A DNA stretch of 64,000 nt from Demequina salsinemoris (GCF_000974805.1 NZ_BBQZ01000005.1:186001-250000); one strand, 5' to 3'. Shown: positions 27,750-36,734, counted from the first letter of the stretch. Notes: generated from the sequence alone by a model not told the origin. Numbers and translations: made by a program.

Positions 27750-28718
27750 TCAGCGGTGCTCGAACATCGAGAACGCGACCATCTCGGCGTTGGGCCGAGT
27801 CGCGGCCTCGTAGCCGTAGAGCTCGCCGTACTTCGGGCGGAGGGCGTCGACGGCGTCGGCCGCGATCGCGTCGATCCAGTCCGCGAGGAACGGGGTGTGC
27901 GCGGTGGCGTCGGGGCTGATGAAGCTCATGAAGTCGTGCTTTCCCATGGCCTCGCCGACGGCGGCGACCAGGTCCTCCATGAACGCGAGGTCGAAGTCGA
28001 TGTCCTCGCGCGAGCCGATGTTGCCGTGGCCGCCGGAGAGGTGGGTCCACTCGAGGTCGCGCACCTGACGCAGGTTCTCGGCGCTGAACAGGAAGCGCTC
28101 ATTGCCGGCGAAGCGCCAGAACGGGGGCTGGTCCGGGTTGATGAGGTCGGGCGAGTGCACCACGCCCTCCTGGACCAGCAGCCACGCCGAGTGGTCGTCC
28201 GTGTGGGCGGCCCACTCGAAGCCGTGCAGCTGCACGGTGAGTCCCTCGAACTGGAACGAGTCGGTAGGCCAGGCGATCACCTGGTTCGGGACGGGGTACT
28301 GGCTGCCGACGAGCCTCATCTTCTCGACCGTCTTGGAGGAGCCGACGATGGTGAGCTCCTGTCCGCGCGCCTTGGCGGCGTCCACGAAGACGTTGATGTC
28401 GGCGATGTGGTCCGCGTGGTAATGCGAGTAGACGACGGTCGTGACGGGCTTGTCGGTGACCTCGGCGATCGCGCCGGCGACCATCGGGGAGATGCCCTCG
28501 GGTGCGTCGAACACGAGGACCGACTCGTCGCCGACGTAGAAGATGGTCTGGTAGTTGAAGGCCTCGACCCACCACACGCGGTCGGTGAGCCGCTGGACGA
28601 CGGGTCCCTGCATGTTGCGGGCGAAGAGGTCGGCGATCTTGTCGCCGGGGGTCAGCGTCTCGGTGGCAGACGGCTCGACGTAGTGGGCGCCGATGGTGGA
28701 GGTGGCTGCTGCGGTCAT
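27750..28718 (-). CDS. Metallo-beta-lactamase-fold hydrolase
   Basis: This 322-residue protein has the MBL-fold metal site SHYHADH (H99, H101, D103, H104) plus later candidates in SGGHG and HTDDHS. Family members hydrolyse esters, lactones, thioesters or beta-lactams. The N-terminus carries no signal peptide. AAGGAG sits about 7 nt before ATG 28718. It diverges from an HxlR regulator across a 165-bp AT-rich region with dyads and precedes an SDR, a pairing that suggests detoxification of an aldehyde, quinone or ester, though this is inference. Confidence 0.88.
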   Translation of the reverse strand: MTAAATSTIGAHYVEPSATETLTPGDKIADLFARNMQGPVVQRLTDRVWWVEAFNYQTIFYVGDESVLVFDAPEGISPMVAGAIAEVTDKPVTTVVYSHYHADHIADINVFVDAAKARGQELTIVGSSKTVEKMRLVGSQYPVPNQVIAWPTDSFQFEGLTVQLHGFEWAAHTDDHSAWLLVQEGVVHSPDLINPDQPPFWRFAGNERFLFSAENLRQVRDLEWTHLSGGHGNIGSREDIDFDLAFMEDLVAAVGEAMGKHDFMSFISPDATAHTPFLADWIDAIAADAVDALRPKYGELYGYEAATRPNAEMVAFSMFEHR

Positions 28719-28738
28719 GGTCCTTCTCCTTCTGAGGG

Positions 28739-28784
28739 GCATTCATTGGCGAATGCATCGTTGGTATGACATTGCATATCAATG
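28739..28784. promoter_or_regulatory. Operator region between MBL hydrolase and HxlR genes
   Basis: Two inverted repeats occur in unusually AT-rich DNA: GCATTC-n6-GAATGC (28739-28756) and CATTG-CATAT-CAATG (28770-28784). HxlR-type regulators bind such dyads between divergent genes. The promoters of both genes should lie within 28719-28883. Confidence 0.5.
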
Positions 28785-28883
28785 CTTCGAAGTCGAAGTT
28801 CATTCCCGAACTGGACGAAATATGTTCTGGGAACGTAGCGTTGTGCTCGGCAGGCCCCCAGACGCCACCCGAGAGGAGGGGCG

Positions 28884-29246
28884 ATGAACGACACGAGCCC
28901 GCGCTGTCGCGTGGATGACGAGGACCTCGCCGAGATCCTGGACCTGCTCGCCAACCGCTGGACCGTCGTCACCGTGACCGCGCTCGAGCAGGGCCGCAGC
29001 CGCTTCGGCGCGGTCCGCGAGATGACAGGCATGAGCGCCCAGCTGCAGTCCAAGACCCTGAAGCGGCTCGAGGCCTCAGGCCTTGTCGACCGCACCGTGT
29101 ACGCCGAGGTCCCGCCGCGCGTCGAGTACGAGCTGTCCGCGCTCGGAGAGAGCCTGTGCCCCGTGATGCGTGCGATCAACGGCTGGGCCGATGATCATGC
29201 GGACGAGGTCGTCGCGGCCAGGGCCGCTCGCGCGGGGCTGGGGTGA
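28884..29246 (+). CDS. HxlR-family transcriptional regulator
   Basis: This 120-residue winged-helix regulator has the HxlR signature: CRVDDEDLAEILDLLANRWTVVTVTAL, then FGAVREMTGMSAQLQSKTLKRLEASGLVDRTVY and PPRVEYELSALG. HxlR proteins sense aldehydes, quinones or other electrophiles, often through a cysteine near the N-terminus; C8 is such a residue here. GAGGAGGGG precedes the ATG. It probably controls the divergent MBL-hydrolase/SDR pair. Confidence 0.9.
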   Translation: MNDTSPRCRVDDEDLAEILDLLANRWTVVTVTALEQGRSRFGAVREMTGMSAQLQSKTLKRLEASGLVDRTVYAEVPPRVEYELSALGESLCPVMRAINGWADDHADEVVAARAARAGLG

Positions 29247-29273
29247 CGCCCGCGGTCCGACTGTCATCCCCGT

Positions 29274-29279
29274 TACCCT
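29274..29279 (+). promoter_or_regulatory. -10 box of the YigZ-family gene (leaderless)
   Basis: TACCCT is followed by 7 nt and the GTG at 29287, with no ribosome-binding site. Confidence 0.45.
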
Positions 29280-29286
29280 GCCTCAC

Positions 29287-29943
29287 GTGACCTCCCAGCC
29301 GCTCCCGTCGACCATCGCCGCGACGGTCGAGCACTCGCTGGAGATCAAGAAGTCCGTCTTCCTTGCTCACCTCGAGCCGGTGGCGAGCATGGAGGAGGCC
29401 GACGCGATCATCGCCGCGATCCGCAAGGAGCGCTGGGATGCGCGTCACCACTGCACCGCGCTGATCGTCGGACCCCAGGCTGACCGCCAGCGCTCGAACG
29501 ACGATGGCGAGCCCGCCGGGACAGCGGGAGTCCCGATGCTCGAGGTGCTGCGCCACCGTCATGTGACCGACCTGGTCGCGGTGGTCTCCCGCTGGTTCGG
29601 CGGAACCCTCCTGGGCGCGGGCGGCCTGGTCCGCGCGTACGGCAGCGCAGTGAGCGAGGCCCTCGATCGCGCGACCCTCGTCGAGCGGGTGCATCTCACC
29701 CAGGTCACGGCCGACGTGCCCCATGCCGACGCCGGTCGCATCGTCGCGTTCCTCCACCAGTGGGCGGACACGCACTCCGCGGTGCTGGACGATCCCGAGT
29801 ACGCGGCCGAGGCCCACCTGTCGATCCGCGTCGCCCCCGAGGACGTCCCCACTCTGGAGGCCGACCTCGCCGCGCTCACTGCGGGAGGCATCGTCCCTGT
29901 GCGAGGCGAGACCCGCATCGTCGACCGTCCGGCGGCGGGGTGA
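29287..29943 (+). CDS. YigZ/IMPACT-family protein
   Basis: This 218-residue protein has the UPF0029/IMPACT N-terminal domain (EIKKSVFLAHLEPV, HHCTALIVG, SNDDGEPAGTAGVPMLEVLR, VSRWFGGTLLGAGGLVRAYG) and a DUF1949-like C-terminal domain. Family members associate with translation; the bacterial role is not settled. The GTG at 29287 is chosen because it is 7 nt after a -10 box and matches the family's length; the frame upstream overlaps the HxlR gene and is not supported. An RhtA-type permease starts 3 nt after its stop. Confidence 0.92.
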   Translation: MTSQPLPSTIAATVEHSLEIKKSVFLAHLEPVASMEEADAIIAAIRKERWDARHHCTALIVGPQADRQRSNDDGEPAGTAGVPMLEVLRHRHVTDLVAVVSRWFGGTLLGAGGLVRAYGSAVSEALDRATLVERVHLTQVTADVPHADAGRIVAFLHQWADTHSAVLDDPEYAAEAHLSIRVAPEDVPTLEADLAALTAGGIVPVRGETRIVDRPAAG

Positions 29944-29946
29944 CCT

Positions 29947-30840
29947 GTGCCGAACCGTCCCGCCGCCGCCACCGCCGCGCCCTTCCTCGTCCTCCTGGGG
30001 CTCGTGTGCCAGGAGGCGGGCGCCTCGGTCGCGGTGCTCGTCTTCCCGACGGCCGGACCCGTGGGCATGGTGGCGCTGCGACTGCTGTTCTCGGCCGTCG
30101 TCCTGATCCCGCTCGCGTGGCGCGGGCTGAACCGCGGCGTCCTCGCCCACTGGAGGATCCTTCTGGGCTACGGCTTCGCGCTCGGCACGATGAACGTGGT
30201 CTTCTACCTCGCGATCGATCGGATCCCGCTCGGCATCGCCGTCACGATCGAGGTCCTCGGTCCGCTCGCGCTCAGCGTGATCGCGAGCCGCAGCGCGCAG
30301 GGGCTGCTGTGGGCCGGGACGGCGGCCGCGGGCGTCGTCCTGCTCGGCGGCACCGCTCACGATCTGGACCCGCTCGGCGTCGCGTTCGCGGTCGCCGCCG
30401 CGGCGCTGTGGGCCGTCTACATCCTCATGGCGCGCGCGGCCGGCGCCGCGCTTCCCGGGGTGACGGGCCTCGCGGTCGCGATGTCGCTCGGCGCGCTGCT
30501 CACCTTGCCAGCGGCGCTCGCGGTCACCGGGACGATGCTGCTGCGGCCCCACGTGCTCGCGCTGGGCTTCGCGGTGGCCGTGCTGTCCTCGGCGATCCCG
30601 TACGGCATCGAGATCTCCGCGCTGAGGCATATGAAGGCCGAGACCTTCGGGGTCCTGATGGCGCTCGCCCCGGCGGTCGCGGCGCTCGCGGGGCTCGCGT
30701 TCCTGGGGCAGGCGCTCACGTGGGGAGTGGTGGGCGGCATCGCGCTCGTCACCGCGGCCGGCGTCGGCGCGGTCCGCACGGCCCGGCCTCCGGCATCGTC
30801 CGGTCCCGAGGGTGCGGAGATCCCGCCCGCGCCCGCGTGA
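29947..30840 (+). CDS. RhtA-type EamA permease
   Basis: This 297-residue inner-membrane protein has about ten hydrophobic helices in two EamA halves. The stretch LGTMNVVFYLAIDRIPLGIAVTIEVLGPL is characteristic of the RhtA group, which exports threonine, homoserine or similar amino acids in Escherichia coli. The GTG start lies 3 nt after the YigZ-family stop, so the two genes are one operon. Substrate is inferred from the subgroup only. Confidence 0.9.
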   Translation: MPNRPAAATAAPFLVLLGLVCQEAGASVAVLVFPTAGPVGMVALRLLFSAVVLIPLAWRGLNRGVLAHWRILLGYGFALGTMNVVFYLAIDRIPLGIAVTIEVLGPLALSVIASRSAQGLLWAGTAAAGVVLLGGTAHDLDPLGVAFAVAAAALWAVYILMARAAGAALPGVTGLAVAMSLGALLTLPAALAVTGTMLLRPHVLALGFAVAVLSSAIPYGIEISALRHMKAETFGVLMALAPAVAALAGLAFLGQALTWGVVGGIALVTAAGVGAVRTARPPASSGPEGAEIPPAPA

Positions 30841-30919
30841 TCGACCTGGGAACCATTCGACCCTCCCGTTCGTGACACTGAGTGGCCATCGATGTGCTGC
30901 TGCTTCCCTGTCGAACTAC

Positions 30920-30951
30920 TAGCGTTGGCTTGTTCACCAGATGTTCACCAG
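30920..30951 (+). promoter_or_regulatory. Promoter and paired sites upstream of the PAP2 gene
   Basis: TAGCGT (30920-30925) is a -10 candidate. Directly after it, TGTTCACCAG occurs twice (30931-30940 and 30942-30951), an 11-bp period that places both copies on one helix face. They could be repressor half-sites. Confidence 0.35.
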
Positions 30952-30972
30952 TGCTGCACGGAGGTCTCCGGA

Positions 30973-31782
30973 TTGGCTGAGCCCGCTTCGACGGTCGTCG
31001 CTCCTGTCGTCGTCGACGAGTCCGCCGAGACGCGTCCGACCCTCATGTCTCGCAAGCCATGGCGCGAGGCGCTGGTCGTCCTGGCGCTCTATGCGACGTA
31101 CTCGCTCGTGAGGCTCGCCGCGACGGGCGACCTCGAGGACGCGGAGGACGCGGCGCACGGCATTCGCATGATCGAACGATGGCTCGGGATCGACGTCGAG
31201 CGCTCCTGGAACGGGTGGATCTCCGGTCATCCGACCCTGATGCTCGCAGTGTCGCTCTGGTACGCGACCCTGCATTGGGTCGCGACGGCGGCCGTGCTCG
31301 TGTTCCTGTGGCTGCGGCGACCGAGGGTGTACCGGCCGTTGTTCGCGATCCTCGTCGGGACGACCATGTCGGCGCTCGCCTTCTTCGTGCTGATCCCCAC
31401 GGCGCCGCCGCGGCTGATCGACGGGTTCGTCGACGTGCTCGAGGCCGCCGGCAACCTGGGCTACTGGGACCACGGCGCGACCGGCGAGGATGGGCTCTCC
31501 GCGAGCACCAACGAGCTCGCGGCCTTCCCTTCGCTGCATGCGGGGTGGTCGCTGTGGGTGTGCCTCGCGGTCTTCGCGTCGACCCGTCGCCTGTGGTGGC
31601 GCCTGGGTGGCGTCGCGTACGCGCTCACCACTGCGGCGGTCGTGATCGTCTCGGCCAACCACTGGGTGATCGACGTGCTCGCCGGGTGGGCGCTCGTCGC
31701 GGGCTGGGCGTGGGTGGTGTCGCGCTGGTGTCGCCGACGCAGCGAGGGTCTGTGCGAGGGGACGACCGCCGTCGTACCCTAG
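30973..31782 (+). CDS. PAP2-superfamily membrane phosphatase/transferase (AUR1-like)
   Basis: This protein of about 269 residues has roughly six membrane helices and the PAP2 catalytic motifs PSLHAGWS and SANHWVIDVLAGW, with PTAPPR between helices as in inositol-phosphoceramide-synthase-like PAP2 proteins. It probably acts on a phospholipid or isoprenoid phosphate at the outer membrane face. The TTG at 30973 is chosen because GGAGG lies 8 nt upstream; the open frame from 30892 would add a Cys-rich, unconserved stretch. An alternative start is ATG 31045. A lipoprotein dehydrogenase gene follows after 5 nt. Confidence 0.82.
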   Translation: MAEPASTVVAPVVVDESAETRPTLMSRKPWREALVVLALYATYSLVRLAATGDLEDAEDAAHGIRMIERWLGIDVERSWNGWISGHPTLMLAVSLWYATLHWVATAAVLVFLWLRRPRVYRPLFAILVGTTMSALAFFVLIPTAPPRLIDGFVDVLEAAGNLGYWDHGATGEDGLSASTNELAAFPSLHAGWSLWVCLAVFASTRRLWWRLGGVAYALTTAAVVIVSANHWVIDVLAGWALVAGWAWVVSRWCRRRSEGLCEGTTAVVP

Positions 31783-31787
31783 GGGGT

Positions 31788-33185
31788 ATGCCTGAGGCTG
31801 AGTCGAGGACGACGCGGGTCGCGCGCGGCGGGGCTCGCGCGCTGGCCGGGGCGCTCGCGCTGATCGCCCTTGCGGCGTGCGACGCCGGCGGCACCACGAT
31901 CGCCTCGACGCAGTCCGCCGCGGCGAGCGCTCCGGCGACCTCCGGGACCCCGGCCACGGCCGCATCGTCCACGTCCAGCGCGTCGTCCGCGCCCGACGTC
32001 ACGTTCGAGATCGGCGACCTGGAACCCGTGGCGCTCACCGTCGCCGACGGGACGGACCCGGGCGCGGCCGAGGGGCGCGCCCTCAACCTCCCGCACGGCT
32101 GGACGGCGGAGGTGTGGGCGGACGTCCCCGGAGCGCGGCTCGCCGCCTGGAGCCCTGACGGGTCGCTCCTGGTATCGACGGGGGATGGCGGCGCCGTCTG
32201 GGCGCTCACACCCACGTCCGACGGAGTCGCGCCCGACGCCGTCGAGCTCCTCGTGGGGCTCAACGGCCCGCAGGGGCTCGCGTTCACCGAGGAGGGGACG
32301 ACGCTCGTCGTCGGCGAGCTGAACCGGCTCGTCGCCTTCGACTACGCCGAGGGCGCGGTGTCCGATCCCGTCGTCCTGATCGACGGCCTGCCCACGGACG
32401 GTCACGGCAAGAAGGCCGTCGCGATCCAGGGCGACACCGTCTACTACAGCCTCGGGTCGTCGGGCAATCGCTCCCCGGCTGATCGGACCGCCGACCCCGA
32501 GCGCGCCGTCGTCGCCGCCGTCGGCCTCGACGGCACCGGCGATCGCGTGGTCGCGCACGGCGTGCGCAACGGCTTCGCGCTCGACACCGCCCCCGACGGA
32601 TCGCTGTTCGTCGCGGTCAACCAGATGGACAACCTCCCGTACCCGTACGACGACGGCGCCTACGCCCTCCGCGAGGTGGCGACCGCGTTCGTGAACGACC
32701 ACCCGATCGAGCAGCTCACGCGCGTGACCGACGGCGTCGACCTCGGGTGGCCGTACTGCGTGCCCGACTCGCGCGCCGGCGTCACCGCGCTGCCCTTCGT
32801 GAACGACGCGGAGCTCAACCCCTCCGGCGAGCAGCTCGACTGCGCCGCCCTGCCCGACACCATGGTCGGCCTGCCCGCGCACAGCGCGCCCCTCGGCCTG
32901 ACCTTCACGCACGACACCGCGCTCGCGGACGTGGTCGGCTGGGGCGCGCTCATCGGAGCGCACGGCTCGTGGAACCGCACGCCGCCTCAGCAGCCGTACG
33001 TGGCCTTCGCCGCCTGGGACGATGCGACGGGCACGCTCGGCGAGGCGCACTACCTGGTCACGGGCTTCCAGGACGACGACGGCACGCGCTGGGGCAGGGC
33101 CGTCATGCCGACGGTCGGCCCGGACGGCGCGATCTACCTCACGGACGATGCCGCAGGCCTCGTCTACCGCATCGTCCCCGCATAG
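31788..33185 (+). CDS. Sorbosone/glucose-dehydrogenase-like PQQ lipoprotein
   Basis: This 465-residue protein is secreted as a lipoprotein: the signal ends in LIALAAC with lipobox C31, followed by a Ser/Thr/Ala-rich linker (about 33-68). The rest is a beta-propeller of the PQQ-dependent sugar or L-sorbosone dehydrogenase family, with GPQGLAF, AHSAPLGLTF, IGAHGSWNR and DGAIYLTDD. Without PQQ synthesis genes nearby, actual cofactor use is uncertain. ATG 31788 lies 5 nt after the PAP2 stop, with AGGGGG immediately upstream; TACCCT at 31775-31780 is also a possible -10. Confidence 0.85.
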   Translation: MPEAESRTTRVARGGARALAGALALIALAACDAGGTTIASTQSAAASAPATSGTPATAASSTSSASSAPDVTFEIGDLEPVALTVADGTDPGAAEGRALNLPHGWTAEVWADVPGARLAAWSPDGSLLVSTGDGGAVWALTPTSDGVAPDAVELLVGLNGPQGLAFTEEGTTLVVGELNRLVAFDYAEGAVSDPVVLIDGLPTDGHGKKAVAIQGDTVYYSLGSSGNRSPADRTADPERAVVAAVGLDGTGDRVVAHGVRNGFALDTAPDGSLFVAVNQMDNLPYPYDDGAYALREVATAFVNDHPIEQLTRVTDGVDLGWPYCVPDSRAGVTALPFVNDAELNPSGEQLDCAALPDTMVGLPAHSAPLGLTFTHDTALADVVGWGALIGAHGSWNRTPPQQPYVAFAAWDDATGTLGEAHYLVTGFQDDDGTRWGRAVMPTVGPDGAIYLTDDAAGLVYRIVPA

Positions 33186-33218
33186 CGGGCCGGGAGCCGC
33201 GGCTGGGCCCGCGCGGGC

Positions 33219-33268
33219 GTCGGCGTTTCGTGCGCGTCGTCGGCGTTTTCGACACGTCGGCGTTAACG
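33219..33268 (+). repeat. Three direct repeats GTCGGCGTT upstream of the NCS1 permease
   Basis: GTCGGCGTT begins at 33219, 33239 and 33256 in the 212-bp gap before the permease, each followed by T or A and, in two copies, TTCG. Spacings of 20 and 17 bp suggest possible regulator sites. The rest of 33186-33397 shows no gene. Confidence 0.5.
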
Positions 33269-33397
33269 ACTCGTAAATGTCTCCGTCCTCGTGCTGTCGC
33301 GCCTTCCGTCCGGACCGGGCCCGCGCGTGTACTCGTCTCGAACCCGCGCGGCAGGCGTGCGGGGATCCCACCCTCATCGTTCGTGAAAGGTCCCAAG

Positions 33398-34843
33398 GTG
33401 AACGAGAACTCATCCGTGGTCGAGGCCCATTCCTTCGACTACATCCCGGAGTCGGAGCGGTCCGCTTCGACGAGCGGCCAGTTCCGCTTCTGGTTCATGA
33501 TCAACGCCACGCTCATCACCGCGTACACCGGCGCCGTCGGTCCGCTGTTCGGCATGAGCCTGTCGTGGACCCTGGTCGCGATCGTGGCCGGCACCCTCTT
33601 CGGCACGCTCTTCCAGGCCTTCCATGGCGCGCAAGGGCCGCACATGGGTCTGCCTCAGATGATCCAGAGCCGCGTGCAGTTCGGCTCGCGTGGCGCGATC
33701 GTACCGATCACCGCCGCAACGATCGTGCCTATCGGCTTCGCGATCTTCTACATCCAGACCGGCGCGTACGCCTTCACCGATCTGACGGGCACCACGAACC
33801 TCGCGGTCCCGCAGATCGTGATCGGTGTCGCTGCCATCGTCGCTGCCATCGTGGGGTTCAAGCTGCTCGTCAAGGCCGAGGGGATCATCGCCTACGTGAT
33901 GATCGCGAACCTCGTGCTGCTGACGATCGCGGCTCTGGTCGTCCTGCCCTTCGGTGATCTGTTCTCCGCGTCCGCGGTCTCCCTCGTCGGCTTCCTCGCG
34001 CAGTTCGGCGCCTCCGCCGCCTACCAGATCGCGATCGCTCCGATCGTGTCCGACTACACGCGCTATCTCCCCAGCCGCACCCCGTCGGTCGTCGTCTCCG
34101 CGTCGGTGTTCTTCGGCACCGTCCTGTCCGCCGTCTGGATCGAGGCGCTCGGCGCGGCCGTCTCGCTGACCTTCCCCGACCTCGACGTGGTCGCCGGCAT
34201 CCACGACATGGGCAATGAGTTCGGATTCCAGCTCGGCACCGCGACCCTCGTGATCGCGATCGTCGTGTGCCTGATCACCGCGGGCGTGAGCTTCTATTCG
34301 GGCACGGTGTCGTTCCTTTCCGCGCTCGAGGCCTTCCGTCCCCTCAAGCCCACCGCGAAGCTCCGCGCGGTCACGATCGCCATCGCGGGTGGCGTCGCCG
34401 TCCTCGCCGGCCTGACCCTGCCCGCCGACACCCTCACCGGCTTCTCGACGTTCCTGCTGCTGCTGGGCTACCTGCTGATCCCGTGGACCGCCGTGAACCT
34501 CACTGACTACTACCTGGTTCGCAAGGGCGTGTACTCGATCTCCGACATCCTGCGCTCGGACGGCGGCATCTACGGACGCTGGGGCAAGCGCGGCCTGATC
34601 AGCTACGCGGTCGGCTTCGTCGTGATGATCCCGTTCTTCTCAACGACGTTCTACACGGGACCCGTGGCGGCCTCGCTCGACGGCGCCGACATCTCGTTCG
34701 TCGTCGGACTCCTCGTTCCGGCTGGCCTGTACGCGCTGCTGATGCGCGGCCACGACCTCGAGGCGGAGCGTGCGATCGTCGCCGCCTCCGAGATCAGCAC
34801 CCCCTCCGCCGACGCGGAGCTCGTGGCGGCGGCCGAGGCGTGA
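33398..34843 (+). CDS. NCS1-family purine/cytosine permease
   Basis: This 481-residue transporter has about twelve membrane helices in the NCS1 fold. The N-terminal signature is WFMINATLITAYTGAVGPLFG and the substrate region includes GLPQMIQSRVQFG; the later VNLTDYYLVRKGVY is typical of the family. It probably imports a nucleobase or related nitrogenous compound with Na+ or H+. GAAAGG precedes GTG 33398 by about 7 nt. The downstream ureohydrolase overlaps by 4 nt, so the substrate may be a guanidino or ureido compound. Confidence 0.92.
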   Translation: MNENSSVVEAHSFDYIPESERSASTSGQFRFWFMINATLITAYTGAVGPLFGMSLSWTLVAIVAGTLFGTLFQAFHGAQGPHMGLPQMIQSRVQFGSRGAIVPITAATIVPIGFAIFYIQTGAYAFTDLTGTTNLAVPQIVIGVAAIVAAIVGFKLLVKAEGIIAYVMIANLVLLTIAALVVLPFGDLFSASAVSLVGFLAQFGASAAYQIAIAPIVSDYTRYLPSRTPSVVVSASVFFGTVLSAVWIEALGAAVSLTFPDLDVVAGIHDMGNEFGFQLGTATLVIAIVVCLITAGVSFYSGTVSFLSALEAFRPLKPTAKLRAVTIAIAGGVAVLAGLTLPADTLTGFSTFLLLLGYLLIPWTAVNLTDYYLVRKGVYSISDILRSDGGIYGRWGKRGLISYAVGFVVMIPFFSTTFYTGPVAASLDGADISFVVGLLVPAGLYALLMRGHDLEAERAIVAASEISTPSADAELVAAAEA

Positions 34844-35742
34844 GCGTGGTCGACGATGCGGGGCTCGGGGGAGTGGACACGCTGAGGCTCGTGTGGCCCT
34901 CGTGGCAGGCGGCCGGAACCGAGAGCGTCGAGGCCTTCGCCCCCGAGTTCTCACTCGAGGAGGCGCGGCGCGGCTACGAGGTCGGCACCCGGGTGTTGGA
35001 GGCCATCCTGCCTCCCCACCCCGGGTCCACCGCCCGGATCGACGTGCCGATGGGTGACGACGGGCTCGCGCTCCGCGACGGAGTGGAGGCGAAGGACGCC
35101 ATCGTCGCCCAGCAGGCGCAGGCGCAGCGGGTCATCGCAGGGCAGAGGTGGTCCCGCATCGTCACGCTCGGCGGGGACTGCAGCGCCAGCATCGCGCCGT
35201 TCACCGCCCTCGCTGAGAGGTACGGTGACGAACTCGCCGTCGTCTGGATCGACTCCCACCCCGACGTCGGCACCCCCGACAGCGAGTACAAGGGATTCCA
35301 TGCGATGGCAGTCAGCGCCATCACTGGCCATGGAGTGCCCGAGGTGCTTGACGTCCTGCCCGCCACGGTTCCGGCCGAGCGCGTCGCGCTCACGGGACTG
35401 CATTCGTGGACCGACGACGACTTCCCGAACGCGTCCGCATGGGGCGTCAGCGCCTTCTCGCCCGAGGCGCTCCGCGAGACGACCGAGCCCCTCCTCGCGT
35501 GGCTGCGTGGAACCGGCTGCTCGAAGGTCGCCATCCACCTCGACGTCGACGTCATCGACAGCGACGAGGTGGTCCTCGGGCTCGGCATCGAACCCGGTGG
35601 GCTCCGGATCGCGGACGTGCGCCGCATCGTCTCCGATGTCGCAGGCGCTGCTGACGTCGTGGGTCTCACCGTCGCCGAGTACATCCCGCGCCAGGTCATG
35701 CACGCGCGAGCGCTTCTCGCCGGCTTCCCGCTGCTGTCCTAG
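34840..35742 (+). CDS. Ureohydrolase (arginase/agmatinase family) with GGDCS variant
   Basis: This 300-residue protein has the arginase-family metal motifs WIDSHPD (DxHxD) and HLDVDVID (DxDxxD). The first motif, normally GGDHS, reads GGDCS, so the usual His ligand of one manganese is replaced by Cys. It may hydrolyse a guanidino compound to urea, or have a changed metal site. The GTG at 34840 overlaps the permease stop (GTGA), indicating coupling; an AraC regulator follows. Together they look like an import-and-hydrolysis set. Confidence 0.85.
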   Translation: MSVVDDAGLGGVDTLRLVWPSWQAAGTESVEAFAPEFSLEEARRGYEVGTRVLEAILPPHPGSTARIDVPMGDDGLALRDGVEAKDAIVAQQAQAQRVIAGQRWSRIVTLGGDCSASIAPFTALAERYGDELAVVWIDSHPDVGTPDSEYKGFHAMAVSAITGHGVPEVLDVLPATVPAERVALTGLHSWTDDDFPNASAWGVSAFSPEALRETTEPLLAWLRGTGCSKVAIHLDVDVIDSDEVVLGLGIEPGGLRIADVRRIVSDVAGAADVVGLTVAEYIPRQVMHARALLAGFPLLS

Positions 35743-35783
35743 CCGGGGCCGCGATGGTCTTCCTCACGGCGCCTCGGTCCGCC

Positions 35784-35789
35784 TATCCT
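35784..35789 (+). promoter_or_regulatory. -10 box of the AraC-type regulator (leaderless)
   Basis: TATCCT is followed by 6 nt and the ATG at 35796. Confidence 0.45.
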
Positions 35790-35795
35790 GAGGCG

Positions 35796-36728
35796 ATGGC
35801 GCTTCTCTCCATCGCCGACGGCGACGGGTGGGCCGAGGCCGTTGGCCGCAGCTTCTACCCGCTGGCACTTGAACGCGCCAACACGAGGTTCACCGCCTCG
35901 ATCCGCCAGACCGCGCTGGGCCCAGGACTGTCAGTCGCGGAGGTGAGCTGCGATGCGAACGACCTGCATCGCACACGGAGGATGGTGCGGGACGCGCCGA
36001 ACGACGACCTGCTCCTCCTCGTCCAGCTCGCAGGCGAGTCGGTCGTCACGCAGCGGGATCGCCAGGTCCGGGTACGCGCCGGCTGCGCGACGCTGTGCGA
36101 TCCGCTCGTGGAGTACAAGGTGACGTCGGGCGACGCCTCGCATCAGCTCGTCATCATGCTTCCACGCGCCACCGTGCGTTCGCTCGCCTTCCCGGTGGCC
36201 GAGCTCAGATTGCAGCTCCTTGAGCCGCGCTCCTTGTCGCTGCGAGCGCTCACAGCGATCTGCGAGGAGGCCGTCTCGCAGGGCGAGGTCGATCCGATCG
36301 AGGCCGAGAGCATCGGCTCCGTCGTCACCGATCTGGCGCGTTCGCTCCTTGTCGCGCACACCCGCGGTCCCGTGCGATCGCACTCCCGCGAAGAGCTCGC
36401 CGCTCATGCCCGTACGCTCATCCGGGACAATCACGCGGACCCGACGGTGACCGCATCCGCGATCGCCGCGGCGCTCGATGTCACCCTCCGATCGTTGACC
36501 GCGTTGCTCCACGACGACGGAGGGCCCAGCGCGATGCTGCGGTCCGCGCGGCTGCGCACGGCGCGCGGCATGCTTGCCGACGTCGCCTCCGACAGCCTGA
36601 CGATCGCCCAGATCGCGGCCCGAAGCGGCTTCGCCGATCAGACGACCTTCATCCGTGCGTTCAAGCGGGAGTTCGGCGTGCTTCCGTCGGAGATCCGCGA
36701 GCAGCACACGCTGGTCGTTCCCGGCTGA
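35796..36728 (+). CDS. AraC-family transcriptional regulator
   Basis: This 310-residue protein has an N-terminal ligand/dimer domain of the AraC_binding_2 type (about 10-165) and a C-terminal pair of helix-turn-helix units (about 210-305) ending SLTIAQIAARSGFADQTTFIRAFKREFG. ATG 35796 is chosen over 35754 because it lies 6 nt after a TATCCT -10 box. It follows the permease/ureohydrolase pair and is the likely regulator of that pair. Confidence 0.9.
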   Translation: MALLSIADGDGWAEAVGRSFYPLALERANTRFTASIRQTALGPGLSVAEVSCDANDLHRTRRMVRDAPNDDLLLLVQLAGESVVTQRDRQVRVRAGCATLCDPLVEYKVTSGDASHQLVIMLPRATVRSLAFPVAELRLQLLEPRSLSLRALTAICEEAVSQGEVDPIEAESIGSVVTDLARSLLVAHTRGPVRSHSREELAAHARTLIRDNHADPTVTASAIAAALDVTLRSLTALLHDDGGPSAMLRSARLRTARGMLADVASDSLTIAQIAARSGFADQTTFIRAFKREFGVLPSEIREQHTLVVPG

Positions 36729-36734
36729 GCGACG

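Noticed and set aside
30931-30951. The TGTTCACCAG pair as DnaA boxes or an origin
   Set aside because: The copies differ from the TTATCCACA or TTGTCCACA box at several positions, there are only two, and no dnaA or dnaN gene is near.
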